From: Mesorhizobium muleiense
GTDB taxonomy: Bacteria; Pseudomonadota; Alphaproteobacteria; Rhizobiales; Rhizobiaceae
NCBI RefSeq assembly: GCF_900099905.1
Contig: NZ_FNEE01000032.1
Coordinates: 1 to 62,113 of the forward strand
Length of the DNA stretch: 62,113 nucleotides
Direction: 5' to 3'
A model generated the notes under the pieces. The model made no database searches and had not been told where the DNA came from. It saw only the letters and a list, made by a program, of their open reading frames with translations. Below are positions 1 to 7,723 of this stretch, one piece after another; positions within the stretch are counted from its first letter, which is position 1, and each line of letters opens with the position of its first letter. The translations under genes and the position numbers were made by a program.

Positions 1-1
1 C

Positions 2-256
2 CGGATGCGCCGCACGCACCGCAAGTGCAGCCGTTTCCACCTCCGGCGCGCACTGCGCCGGGCTCGATCGCGGCCGCCGCGACTGCTCGGCCAGTCCTGC
101 CTCGCCCTCGCTCCGGTAGCGCAAAAGCAGCTTGTGGCCGCACGTCCGTCCGATACCGAAGCGCCGACACAACGCGCTCACATTCGCCCCCTCTGCGGAG
201 GCGAGCCTCACGAACTCCAACCTCTGTTTCATCGCGCTTTTGTCCTTGAATGGCAT
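2..256 (-). CDS. IS481-family transposase, N-terminal part (runs off the window)
   Basis: The minus-strand reading frame starts with ATG at 256 and stays open to the window edge (85 codons). The protein opens MPFKDKSAMKQRLEFVRLA and continues with a helix-turn-helix segment containing ALCRRFGIGRTCGHKLL, then RYRSEGEAGLAEQSRRPRSS. That order is typical of the DNA-binding N-terminus of IS481 transposases; the DDE catalytic core would lie outside the window. An insertion-sequence end probably lies near 330, where short direct repeats occur. Whether the element is intact cannot be judged. No other family fits this N-terminus as well. Confidence 0.8.
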   Translation of the reverse strand, partial: MPFKDKSAMKQRLEFVRLASAEGANVSALCRRFGIGRTCGHKLLLRYRSEGEAGLAEQSRRPRSSPAQCAPEVETAALAVRAAHP

Positions 257-285
257 CCCGAACCCCTCGCGCGCAATGCGCAAAA

Positions 286-323
286 CTGTTCGCGATGTCT
301 TCGCACACCTGTTCGCGATGTCT
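286..323. repeat. 15-bp direct repeat at probable IS481 end
   Basis: CTGTTCGCGATGTCT occurs at 286-300 and again at 309-323, a period of 23 bp, just upstream of the transposase start. I infer that this is part of the terminal region of the insertion sequence; the other end is outside the window, so the terminal inverted repeat cannot be confirmed. Confidence 0.45.
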
Positions 324-334
324 CCGGTCCAAAC

Positions 335-382
335 ACCCCCTTGAGGGGGAGATGCCCGGCAGGGCAGAGGGGGGTGCTGTCC
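335..382. repeat. Single arm of palindromic repeat family R2
   Basis: This stretch has the same core as the right arms of the repeats at 17327-17485 and 61537-61705: a CCCCCTTGAGGGGG hairpin, then GAGATG, CCGGCAGG and CAGAGGGGGG. Only one arm is present. It lies between the IS end and the 3' end of the CHRD gene, so the IS insertion may have removed the other arm. Confidence 0.6.
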
Positions 383-427
383 CGCAGACTTTTACAGCTT
401 AATGGAGCGCCCTCCGGCGACGTTGCG

Positions 428-877
428 CTACATCGTCGCCGCCTTCTCGATCTGCCCGCGGATCTCGCCGTCCTTGTGGGCCGCCGTATGGATGTTGATG
501 TAGTATTTGCCGGCCATCAGGTCGGCAGCCTGCGCGTCGGTCAGGATTGCCGCCCCCTTGAACGGGCTTTTCGGAGCGCCCTTGAACGGGACGACGACGT
601 CGGCATTTTCACCCTTTGCTGCCGGACCGTGAATATGTCCGGCCGTCGCCGGTCCACTGAGACCTGAATACATCACGTTCCAGGTGAGCTGTTTCGTGTC
701 GGTGTTGAAGCCGAGAGTGGCCTCGCCTTTGCCCTCCGTGGTGACGCCTGGATTCTGCTGAGCGCCATCGAGCGTCGCCTTCATCTTCATCATGTCGGCC
801 AAGGCCGGTGAACCGCACAGGAAGGGAGCCGAAACGGCGAGCGCCGAAAGCATCGGCGAGAAGGATTGCATGCGCAT
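428..877 (-). CDS. Secreted CHRD-domain protein
   Basis: 149 aa from the ATG at 877, chosen because GGAG sits 6 bases upstream; an in-frame start 15 codons further up lacks a comparable site. Residues 1 to about 26 are a signal peptide ending in an ALA-type cleavage site. The rest matches the CHRD fold: KATLDGAQQNPGVTT near the N-terminus, then GHIHGPA, and the C-terminal YYINIHTAAHKDGEIRGQI. CHRD domains are known from chordin and many bacterial secreted proteins; their biochemical role in bacteria is unclear. The gene stands alone between a terminator and the IS remnant. The family call is sure; the function is unknown. Confidence 0.85.
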   Translation of the reverse strand: MRMQSFSPMLSALAVSAPFLCGSPALADMMKMKATLDGAQQNPGVTTEGKGEATLGFNTDTKQLTWNVMYSGLSGPATAGHIHGPAAKGENADVVVPFKGAPKSPFKGAAILTDAQAADLMAGKYYINIHTAAHKDGEIRGQIEKAATM

Positions 878-978
878 GGAATTCTCCGTTGTGGCGATGA
901 CATCCGCTGAAGCAGGATGCACTGGAACAACGGTTGTGGCGAGCGGATGTTTCCACCGGTAACGGCTATTTTACATCC

Positions 979-1009
979 AAAAAGGGGGCGGTCGCCCGTC
1001 CCCTTTTTT
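979..1009 (-). terminator. Rho-independent terminator of the transporter operon
   Basis: An A5-GGGG arm pairs with CCCC-T5, with further pairing up to a TCGC loop. It lies 35 bases after the stop codon of the substrate-binding protein gene. Because the arm ends are A-rich and T-rich, it can act in both directions. Confidence 0.75.
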
Positions 1010-1043
1010 CAAACTGCGGACCCCAGAGGCCCTGGTTGACGGC

Positions 1044-2015
1044 TTACTTGATGGCCTTGTCGGTGATGGCGGTCGTGTAGGCGCCGGTCGGCTCCTTAGT
1101 GATGATCTTCTGGTCGAGCAGCGCCTTGGCGGTGCGCGCGTAGGTCGCCGGGTCGAGCTTGCCGTCGGCATTGTCGATCAGCTTGGCGACTTCGCCCATC
1201 ATGCGCTTCTGGTGGTTCTCGTCCTGGCCGCCATTGTCCATGACGATGCCGGCCGCCTCGTCGGAATTGTCGACGGCGTATTTCCAGCCCTTCATCGAGG
1301 CGCGCACGAAACGCACCATCTTGTCCTCGAAGGCCGGATCCTTGAGCTTGTCCTCCAGAGCGTAGAGACCGTCCTCAAGCAGGTCGTTGCCCATGGCCGA
1401 GTAGTTGAACACGATCAGCTCTTCCGGCTTGTAGCCGGCATCGATGAGCTGCCAGTATTCGTTGTAGGTCATGACCGAAATACAATCCGCCTGCTTCTGG
1501 ATCAGCGGCTGCACGTCGAAACTCTGCTTCAGCACGGTGACGCCATCCGGGCCGCCGTCGGTCTTCAAGCCGAGCTTGTTCATCCAGGCGTAGAACGGAT
1601 ACTCGTTGCCGAAGAACCAGACGCCGAGCGTATGGCCCTTGAAGTCGGCTTCGGTTTTGACGGGGCCGTCCTTCGGGCAGACCAGTTGCATGCCGGCCTT
1701 CTTGAACGGCTGGGCGATATTGACCAGCGGCACGCCCTTTTCGCGTGCGGCCAGCGCGCCGCCCATCCAGTCGACGATGACGTCGGCGCCGCCACCGGCG
1801 ATCACCTGCTCGGGCGCGATATCGGGGCCGCCCGGCTTGATCTCGACGTCGAGGCCCTCGGCCTCATAAAAACCCTTGTCCTTGGCGACGTAGTAGCCGG
1901 CGAACTGGGCCTGCGTGACCCATTTCAGCTGCAGCGTCACCTTGTCTGCGGCCATCGCCTGGAACGCGGCAAGCGACATCGCGCCGGCCAGCATCGAAAC
2001 AACAAGTCTTTTCAT
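1044..2015 (-). CDS. ABC transporter substrate-binding protein, NMT1/THI5-like (probable pyrimidine-related ligand)
   Basis: 323 aa. A signal peptide (MKRLVVSMLAGAMSLAAFQ, cut near AMA-AD, residue 22) is followed by KVTLQLKWVTQAQFAGYYVAKD, the start seen in NMT1/THI5-like periplasmic proteins. These bind thiamine pyrimidine precursors, riboflavin or related heterocycles. It is the last gene of a minus-strand operon ATPase - DUF559 - permease - permease - binding protein, followed by a terminator. Position beside hydA and the rest of the pyrimidine cluster suggests a pyrimidine, dihydropyrimidine or hydantoin ligand; that is inference. GAGGG about 9 bases before the ATG supports the start. Confidence 0.85.
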   Translation of the reverse strand: MKRLVVSMLAGAMSLAAFQAMAADKVTLQLKWVTQAQFAGYYVAKDKGFYEAEGLDVEIKPGGPDIAPEQVIAGGGADVIVDWMGGALAAREKGVPLVNIAQPFKKAGMQLVCPKDGPVKTEADFKGHTLGVWFFGNEYPFYAWMNKLGLKTDGGPDGVTVLKQSFDVQPLIQKQADCISVMTYNEYWQLIDAGYKPEELIVFNYSAMGNDLLEDGLYALEDKLKDPAFEDKMVRFVRASMKGWKYAVDNSDEAAGIVMDNGGQDENHQKRMMGEVAKLIDNADGKLDPATYARTAKALLDQKIITKEPTGAYTTAITDKAIK

Positions 2016-2097
2016 GCTTTTACCCTCTGGAGTTAAGTGTTCACCCTTTTAGGACCAGGACCTTCAATCCAACCCTGATTCCAAACCCGCCACCGCC

Positions 2098-3234
2098 CTA
2101 TCCACCACGGACGGAGGGATGCCAAAACGTGACTGCTCTCTCGAAAAGAGCGACCACGCCATAAAAGACCGAACCCGCAAGTGCTGCAACTGCGATTTCG
2201 GCCCAGACCATGTCGATATTCATCCGTCCGACTTCGGTCGAAATCCGGAATCCCATGCCGACCACCGGCGTGCCGAAGAACTCCGCGACGATGGCGCCGA
2301 TCAGCGCCAGCGTCGAATTGATCTTCAGCGCATTGAAGATGAAGGGCGCTGCCGCCGGCAGCCGCAGCTTGAACAGCGTCTGCCAGTAGCTCGACGCATA
2401 GGTGCGCATCAGGTCGCGTTCCATATGGCCAGAGGCGGCAAGCCCGGCGACCGTGTTCACCAGCATCGGGAAGAAGGTCATGATGATGACGACCGCGGCC
2501 TTCGACTGCCAGTCGAAGCCGAACCACATGACCATGATCGGCGCCACGCCGATGATCGGCAGCGCCGACACCATATTGCCAATCGGCAGCAAGCCGCGGC
2601 GCAGGAACGGCACGCGGTCGGCCGCGATGGCGGCAAGGAAGCCGGCGCCGCTGCCAACGACGTAGCCGAAGATCACCGCCTTGAAGATGGTCTGCCGCAC
2701 GTCGGCGGCCAGCACCGGCAGCGAATTGGCGATGCGCACGCCGATGGCGCTTGGCGGCGGCAGCAGGATGAAAGGAATGCCGGCGCCGCGCGTCACCGCC
2801 TCCCAGATGATCAGGATCCAGGCGCCGAAGATCGCCGGGATGATCAGCCTCAAAGCAGTCGCCGCCCAGCGCGAGGTCGGGCGAAGCGCGGACAGGACCG
2901 TTACGCAGCGCCAGGCCAGAAGCCATGCGGCGGCAAGCAGCAAATAGAACGATGCGCGAGCGGTCCCCTCATTGCCGGTTATGCCGGCGAGCAGCAGCCA
3001 CGCCGCGCCATGCGCGCCAAGGAACAGACAGGTCGCCGCGATTGCGGGTGGAAATTGATCCATCTGGATCGCAAACAGCAACAGGATGAAGATCAAAGCC
3101 ACCGTCGCGATGTCATAGCCCGGCGTAGCAGTGACAAGCAGTCCCGAAAAAAGCGCGCCGGCAAGGAGGGCAAGCGCGGCATACCCCTGCCAGGAACGAG
3201 GCGTGATTGATGAAAGGCTGAAGAGATCGCTCAT
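2098..3234 (-). CDS. ABC transporter permease with extended N-terminus
   Basis: 378 aa, against roughly 250-290 for most NitT/TauT-type permeases. The C-terminal part (about residues 130-375) is the binding-protein-dependent permease domain, with the EAA-type loop around ASSYWQTLFKLRLPAAAPFIF. The first 120 residues hold three or four additional hydrophobic segments (for example YAALALLAGALFSGLLVT and VALIFILLLFAIQM). The start codon overlaps the stop of the preceding permease (ATGA), so the two are translationally coupled. It forms the membrane channel with the gene at 3231-4109. Confidence 0.85.
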   Translation of the reverse strand: MSDLFSLSSITPRSWQGYAALALLAGALFSGLLVTATPGYDIATVALIFILLLFAIQMDQFPPAIAATCLFLGAHGAAWLLLAGITGNEGTARASFYLLLAAAWLLAWRCVTVLSALRPTSRWAATALRLIIPAIFGAWILIIWEAVTRGAGIPFILLPPPSAIGVRIANSLPVLAADVRQTIFKAVIFGYVVGSGAGFLAAIAADRVPFLRRGLLPIGNMVSALPIIGVAPIMVMWFGFDWQSKAAVVIIMTFFPMLVNTVAGLAASGHMERDLMRTYASSYWQTLFKLRLPAAAPFIFNALKINSTLALIGAIVAEFFGTPVVGMGFRISTEVGRMNIDMVWAEIAVAALAGSVFYGVVALFERAVTFWHPSVRGG

Positions 3235-4109
3235 GCCGGCCTCCCGCCCATGGCGCGGTCAACGAGGCGTCCGGCAATGCCGACCACCATCACCAGCAGC
3301 GCCGCCACCACCGAGCCCGCCACCAGCGCCGACCAGATATCGATTGTCTGGCTGTAATAGGCGCCGGCAAGCAGCTTGGCGCCGATGCCGGCGACCGCAC
3401 CGGTCGGCAACTCACCGACGATGGCGCCGACCAGGCTGGCGGCCACCGCCACCTTCATCGAGGTGAACAGGAACGGCACCGAAGCCGGCACGCGCAGTTT
3501 CCAGAAGGTCTGCGAGGGGCTGGCATTGTAGGTGTGCATCAGGTCGAGATGGGTGAGTTCGGGCGAACGCAGCCCCTTGACCATGCCGACCGCCACCGGA
3601 AAGAACGACAGATAGGTCGAGATCAGCGCCTTCGGGATCAGGCCGGTGACGCCGATCGCCGCCAGCACGACGATGATCATCGGCGCCACCGCCAGGATCG
3701 GAATGGTCTGGGAGGCGATGATCCACGGCATCAGGCTGCGGTCGAGCGTCGCCACATGGACGATGCCGACGGCAATCAGGATGCCGAGCGCCGTGCCGAA
3801 AGCGAAGCCGAGCAGCGTCGAGGACAGCGTTACCCAGGCATTGTAGACAAGGCTGCGATTGCTGGTGACCTTGCGCAGAAACGTGTTCTCGAAGAAATTC
3901 ACCGCCACCTGATGCGGCGCCGGCAGCGTCGGCTTGGGCTGCGCCATCGTCTTGCCGATGAATTCCACGATCCCCGGCGTCTCGCCCGCACGGCGGTCGA
4001 GATCGCGCTGGAACGGCGCGTTGAGGATGACGGCGAAAACATACCAGACGACCACCACGCCTGCGAGGATCGAGGTCACCGGAACGATGTTGTCGCGAAA
4101 GGAGTCCAT
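3231..4109 (-). CDS. ABC transporter permease
   Basis: 292 aa from the ATG at 4109 (MDSFRDNIVP). The open frame extends 31 codons upstream, but those codons are a translation of the palindromic repeat at 4116-4179 and are not conserved-looking protein. GGGGAG 8 bases before the ATG comes from the repeat itself and serves as ribosome binding site. The core has a BPD_transp_1 permease layout, with LDLMHTYNASPSQTFWKLRVPA as the ATPase-contact loop. The ATG overlaps the stop of the upstream DUF559 gene by one base (TGATG). It is a partner of the permease at 2098-3234. Confidence 0.87.
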   Translation of the reverse strand: MDSFRDNIVPVTSILAGVVVVWYVFAVILNAPFQRDLDRRAGETPGIVEFIGKTMAQPKPTLPAPHQVAVNFFENTFLRKVTSNRSLVYNAWVTLSSTLLGFAFGTALGILIAVGIVHVATLDRSLMPWIIASQTIPILAVAPMIIVVLAAIGVTGLIPKALISTYLSFFPVAVGMVKGLRSPELTHLDLMHTYNASPSQTFWKLRVPASVPFLFTSMKVAVAASLVGAIVGELPTGAVAGIGAKLLAGAYYSQTIDIWSALVAGSVVAALLVMVVGIAGRLVDRAMGGRPA

Positions 4110-4627
4110 CAGCGAAGCTCCCCTCCTCTCCCCAACGGGGAGAGGGTGGCCGGAGCGAAGCGGAGGCCGGGTGAGGGGGTAGAAATCTTTCCGTCGAGGC
4201 AAGCCAAGATCGTATCAAGGACCGCTCGACGTTCGGCCAGAACTTCATGGTTCCAGAACCGAAGAACGGAATAACCATGGCCATTCAACCAGGCCGTCCT
4301 GACGGGGTCGGTTGGTGAATCCGCATGCTGGCTACCATCGAGTTCGACAATCAGACCCTTCTCGCGACAAACGAAATCCGCGATGAAAGGTCCAAGCGGC
4401 ACTTGCCTCACAAATTTGTGGCCGTTGAGATGACGTCCTCTCAGTTCCCCCCAAAGTCGGTACTCAGCCTCGGTTTCGTCGACCCGCAGCTTTCGAGCGC
4501 GAGCGGTTGCCCCGGCATTTCTTTTCGTCGGATCTGTCGGCGCCGCCCCCTCACCCGACCTCCGCTTCGCTCCGGCCACCCTCTCCCCGTCGGGGAGAGG
4601 AGGGAGCTCATCCCGCTCAATCCTCAT
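4109..4627 (-). CDS. DUF559 protein 1, Vsr-like PD-(D/E)XK nuclease fold, inside inverted repeats
   Basis: 172 aa. The core (about residues 40-145) has the DUF559 pattern: TEAEYRLWGELRGRHLNG (E53, E55), KFVRQVPLGPFIADF (D84) and LIVELDGSQH (E95, D97), then YSVLRFWNHEVL. These acidic residues match the predicted active site of Vsr-like endonucleases. Residues 1-27 and the last 20 (SPGLRFAPATLSPLGRGG) are translations of the flanking repeats. The ATG lies in a duplicated copy of the ATPase gene's 3' end; no better in-frame start exists before the core. It sits between the ATPase and the first permease of a transporter operon, in the same direction, and its TGA overlaps the permease ATG. Its function is unknown; enzyme activity is inferred from the fold. 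Confidence 0.85.
   Translation of the reverse strand: MRIERDELPPLPDGERVAGAKRRSGEGAAPTDPTKRNAGATARARKLRVDETEAEYRLWGELRGRHLNGHKFVRQVPLGPFIADFVCREKGLIVELDGSQHADSPTDPVRTAWLNGHGYSVLRFWNHEVLAERRAVLDTILACLDGKISTPSPGLRFAPATLSPLGRGGELR
4116..4179. repeat. Left inverted repeat of DUF559 element 1 (family R3)
   Basis: 64 bp that is nearly the exact reverse complement of 4546-4608; the differences are one extra C, the hairpin-loop base, and one C/T change. It contains two nested palindromes: CTCTCCCC-AA-CGGGGAGAG and CCGGAGCGAAGCGGAGG. It encodes the last residues of the DUF559 protein and supplies the Shine-Dalgarno site of the permease. Confidence 0.9.
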
Positions 4628-4799
4628 AGCTGTGCCCTGCCCTGCGCCGCGTCGCTTCGCTCCTTGCTTCGCCCTAGGATGACGAAGGCACAGGTGACCG
4701 CCCCCTCACCCGACCTCCGCTTCGCTCCGGCCACCCTCTCCCCGTCGGGGAGAGGAGGGAGCCCATCCCGCTCAATCCTCATAGCTGTGCCCTGCCCTG
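4543..4799. repeat. 102-bp direct duplication (4543-4644 and 4698-4799)
   Basis: The two copies differ by one base in 102 and are separated by 53 bp. Each copy consists of the R3 repeat arm plus the last codons of the ATPase gene (GHSYED and stop) and a few bases before them. Copy B is the real gene end; copy A is the duplicate next to the DUF559 gene. The 53-bp spacer is rich in CGCTTCGCT-type short motifs. This looks like a scar of insertion or of recombination between repeats. Confidence 0.92.
4546..4608. repeat. Right inverted repeat of DUF559 element 1 (family R3)
   Basis: 63 bp, the inverted partner of 4116-4179, with CCTCCGCTTCGCTCCGG and CTCTCCCCGTCGGGGAGAG hairpins. A third, directly oriented copy is at 4701-4763 as part of the 102-bp duplication. 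The DUF559 reading frame starts beyond it and runs through it. Confidence 0.9.
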
Positions 4800-5563
4800 A
4801 GCCCGTCGCGCACGCGTGCGGCGATCGCCAAAAACTCCGGCGTCTCGCGGATGTCGAGCGGCCGCTTTTTCGGCAGCGTCGATTCGATGACGTCGCTGAC
4901 GCGGCCTGGGCGCGGCGACATGACGATGATCCGTGTCGACAGGTAGACCGCCTCGGGAATGGAATGGGTGACGAAGCAGATGGTCTTGTTGGTCCGATCC
5001 CAAAGCTCCAGAAGCTGTTCGTTGAGGTGGTCGCGCACGATCTCGTCCAGCGCGCCGAACGGCTCGTCCATCAACAGAAGATCGGCATCGAAGGCCAACG
5101 CCCGCGCGATCGAGGCACGCTGCTGCATGCCGCCGGAAAGCTGCCACGGGTACTTCTGCTCGAAGCCGGACAGGTTGACGAGGTCGAGCGTGCGCTTGAT
5201 GCGCGCCGCCTGCTCTGCCTTCGACAGGCCCATGATCTCCAGCGGCAGCGCCACATTGCGCTCGATCGTGCGCCACGGATAAAGTGCGGCCGCCTGGAAG
5301 ACATAGCCATAGGCGCGGTTTTCGCGCGCCTGCTCCGGCGTCACGCCATTGACGGAGATGCTTCCTGATGTCGGTTTCTCGAGATCGGCGATGACCCGCA
5401 GCAAGGTCGTCTTGCCGCAGCCGGACGGCCCGATGAAGGAGACGAATTCGCCCTTGCCGATAGTCAGGTCGACATTCGACAGCGCCTGCACCGGACCGTC
5501 ACTGGTCTGGAAGGTCAGGCCGAGCTTGCTTGCCGAAACGACGGCTGGCGACTGTCCGGTCAT
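4772..5563 (-). CDS. ABC transporter ATP-binding protein (NitT/TauT type)
   Basis: 263 aa. The Walker A motif GPSGCGKTT lies near residue 42, the Q-loop at YVFQAAALYPW, the signature LSGGMQQR near 143, Walker B LLLMDEPFGALD near 162 and the switch His in CFVTHSIPEA. It is the first gene of the minus-strand transporter operon that ends with the NMT1-type binding protein, and it energises that importer. Its 3' end is partly duplicated downstream. Similar ATPases serve nitrate, taurine and thiamine-precursor importers; the neighbours favour a pyrimidine-type substrate. Confidence 0.93.
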   Translation of the reverse strand: MTGQSPAVVSASKLGLTFQTSDGPVQALSNVDLTIGKGEFVSFIGPSGCGKTTLLRVIADLEKPTSGSISVNGVTPEQARENRAYGYVFQAAALYPWRTIERNVALPLEIMGLSKAEQAARIKRTLDLVNLSGFEQKYPWQLSGGMQQRASIARALAFDADLLLMDEPFGALDEIVRDHLNEQLLELWDRTNKTICFVTHSIPEAVYLSTRIIVMSPRPGRVSDVIESTLPKKRPLDIRETPEFLAIAARVRDGLRAGHSYED

Positions 5564-5673
5564 AGGCCGCAGCCTGGCTTTTCGCGTCGCCGCCGCGGCG
5601 GCCGGTTACCCGTTGCTTTTGCCAAAATGCTGCTTTCCACTTATCTTGTCCCACTCGATCGAGAGTTTGCCCG

Positions 5674-6081
5674 ATGTCGTCCAAACCCACCTGCCATCTT
5701 ATCCGCCCCGAAAGCTCTTATGAAGGCAAGCAGGGACTGAGTTATTTCGCCGGCATCGCCGCCGAAACGGTCGGCTCTACCGGCATCTGCATGCACCTGC
5801 TCACCATGCCGCCGGGTGCCCGCGCCAAGGCGCATATGCACGAAAGCCATGAAACGGCGATCTATGTGCTCTCCGGCGAGGTCCATACCTGGTATGGCGA
5901 CCGGCTCGAGCAGCGGATCGTCGCCAAGGCCGGCGACCTTTTCTACATTCCCGCCGGCGTGCCGCATCTGCCGGCCAATCTGAGCGACAGCCCGGCCTCG
6001 GCGGTCATCGCCCGCACCGATCCCAACGAACAGGAAAGCGTCGTGCTGCTGCCGGAACTGGAGGGGCTGGTCGCGCGATAG
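5674..6081 (+). CDS. Cupin-domain protein
   Basis: 135 aa. A single cupin barrel: motif 1 is GARAKAHMHESHETAIYVLSGE (metal-type residues H, H, E) and motif 2 is GDLFYIPAGVPHLPANLS. It lies on the plus strand between the ABC operon and hydA, convergent with hydA. Small cupins near ring-opening pathways may be sugar- or acid-handling enzymes or binding proteins; no substrate can be assigned. A long minus-strand frame across the same region has no domain and is taken as a shadow. Confidence 0.82.
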   Translation: MSSKPTCHLIRPESSYEGKQGLSYFAGIAAETVGSTGICMHLLTMPPGARAKAHMHESHETAIYVLSGEVHTWYGDRLEQRIVAKAGDLFYIPAGVPHLPANLSDSPASAVIARTDPNEQESVVLLPELEGLVAR

Positions 6082-6206
6082 GCGGGCTACCCGCCGGCCA
6101 ATTGGTATCGGGCATAGAGACAGTGCAATCGCTTCAGGTTTGCGCTGCCCCCCGGCGCCGACTTCGAGAAACACTAGCACCGGGACAGTACCGTCCTTGC
6201 GCAAGC

Positions 6207-7658
6207 TCACACCCCGGTCACCGGAATACCTGACCGTTCCACCTTGCGCGGCGCGGAGATTTCCTTCCAGGTCGACAGCGCCCGGTTGACTGCGGCATTC
6301 GGCTCGCGAGCGACGAACTCGCCATGGCCGGGCTTCGCCTTGACTTCAGCCTCCTGGATCGACAGTTCGCCGCGCGAGAAGACGAAGCGCGGCAGGCCGG
6401 TCACCTCAACACCTTCGAAGACGTTGTAGTCGATCACCGACTGCTGTTTCTCGGAAGTGATCGTCTTTGTGCGCTTCGGGTCCCAGACGAGGATGTCGGC
6501 ATCGGCGCCTTCGACGATGGCGCCCTTCTTCGGATACATGTTGAGGATTTTTGCGATGTTGGTCGAGGTCACCGCGACGAACTCGTTCATCGTCAGCCGG
6601 CCGGTGTTGACGCCGGTGGTCCACAGCACCGGCAAGCGGTCCTCGAGCCCGCCGGTGCCGTTCGGAATCTTGGTGAAATCGCCGACGCCGTTGCGCTTCT
6701 GGCTGGTGGTGAAGGCGCAATGGTCAGTCGCCACCACCTGCAGTGATCCGGCCTGCAGGCCGGCCCACAGCGAATCCTGGTGCAGTTTGTTGCGGAACGG
6801 CGGGCTCATGACGCGGCGCGCCGCATGGTCCCAGTCCTTGTTGAAATACTCGCTCTCGTCGAGCGTCAGGTGCTGGATCAGCGGCTCGCCGAACACCCGC
6901 ATGCCTTTTTGCCGCGCCCGGCGAATGGCTTCGTGGGCCTGCTCGCAGGAGACATGCACGACATAGAGCGGCACGCCGGCCATGTCGGCGATCATGATGG
7001 CGCGGTTGGTCGCCTCGCCTTCCACTTCCGGCGGCCGCGAATAGGCGTGCCCTTCGGGGCCGTTGTTGCCGGCGGCCAGCAGCTTCTGCGAAAGCGCCGC
7101 CACCACGTCGCCATTCTCGGCATGGACAAGCGGCAGCGCGCCAAGATCGGCGCAGCGCTGGAACGACGAATACATCTCGTCGTCATCGACCATCAGCGCG
7201 CCCTTGTAGGCCATGAAGTGCTTGAACGAGGTGATGCCCTTGTCGACCACGGTGGCCATCTCGTCGAACACCTGCTTGCCCCACCAGGTGATCGCCATGT
7301 GGAAGGAATAGTCGCAGGACGCCTTCGAGGTCTTGTTGTCCCACATCTGCAAGGCCTCGAGCAGCGACTGCTGCGGCGACGGCAGGCAGAAATCGACGAC
7401 CATTGTGGTGCCGCCGGCAAGCGCGGCGCGGGTGCCGCTCTCGAAATCGTCGGCCGAATAAGTGCCCATGAACGGCATTTCGAGATGGGTGTGCGGATCG
7501 ATGCCGCCCGGCATCACATAGCAGCCGGTGGCGTCGAACTCGTGGTCCCCATGCAGGTTCGAACCGATGGCGACGATCTTGCCGTGCTGCATCAGCACAT
7601 CGGCTTTCCACGTACGATCGGCGGTGACGATGGTGCCGTTCCTGATGACTTTGGTCAT
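6207..7658 (-). CDS. hydA: Dihydropyrimidinase (D-hydantoinase)
   Basis: 483 aa, the usual family length. It hydrolyses dihydrouracil and dihydrothymine to N-carbamoyl-beta-amino acids, the second step of reductive pyrimidine breakdown. Metal-site signatures are visible: GGIDPHTHLEMPF (H56, H58), the lysine expected to be carbamylated in HFMAYKG (K152), LVHAENGD and YVVHVSCEQA, and the late Asp in VVATDHCAF. AAAGGG lies 9 bases before the ATG. It follows the amidohydrolase gene by 65 bp on the same strand, after transaminase and DUF559, so these form one operon controlled by the operator at 10957. Cytoplasmic. Confidence 0.95.
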   Translation of the reverse strand: MTKVIRNGTIVTADRTWKADVLMQHGKIVAIGSNLHGDHEFDATGCYVMPGGIDPHTHLEMPFMGTYSADDFESGTRAALAGGTTMVVDFCLPSPQQSLLEALQMWDNKTSKASCDYSFHMAITWWGKQVFDEMATVVDKGITSFKHFMAYKGALMVDDDEMYSSFQRCADLGALPLVHAENGDVVAALSQKLLAAGNNGPEGHAYSRPPEVEGEATNRAIMIADMAGVPLYVVHVSCEQAHEAIRRARQKGMRVFGEPLIQHLTLDESEYFNKDWDHAARRVMSPPFRNKLHQDSLWAGLQAGSLQVVATDHCAFTTSQKRNGVGDFTKIPNGTGGLEDRLPVLWTTGVNTGRLTMNEFVAVTSTNIAKILNMYPKKGAIVEGADADILVWDPKRTKTITSEKQQSVIDYNVFEGVEVTGLPRFVFSRGELSIQEAEVKAKPGHGEFVAREPNAAVNRALSTWKEISAPRKVERSGIPVTGV

Positions 7659-7723
7659 TTTCTTGTTCCCTTTGTTCTCTTCGCGGTTCTTGGGGAGCGG
7701 CGTTCGGAATCCTGGTTTCTAGC

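Noticed and set aside
4110..4202. N-terminal extension of the permease (31 codons)
   Set aside because: It is a translation of the R3 palindromic repeat, and a ribosome site precedes the later ATG at 4109.
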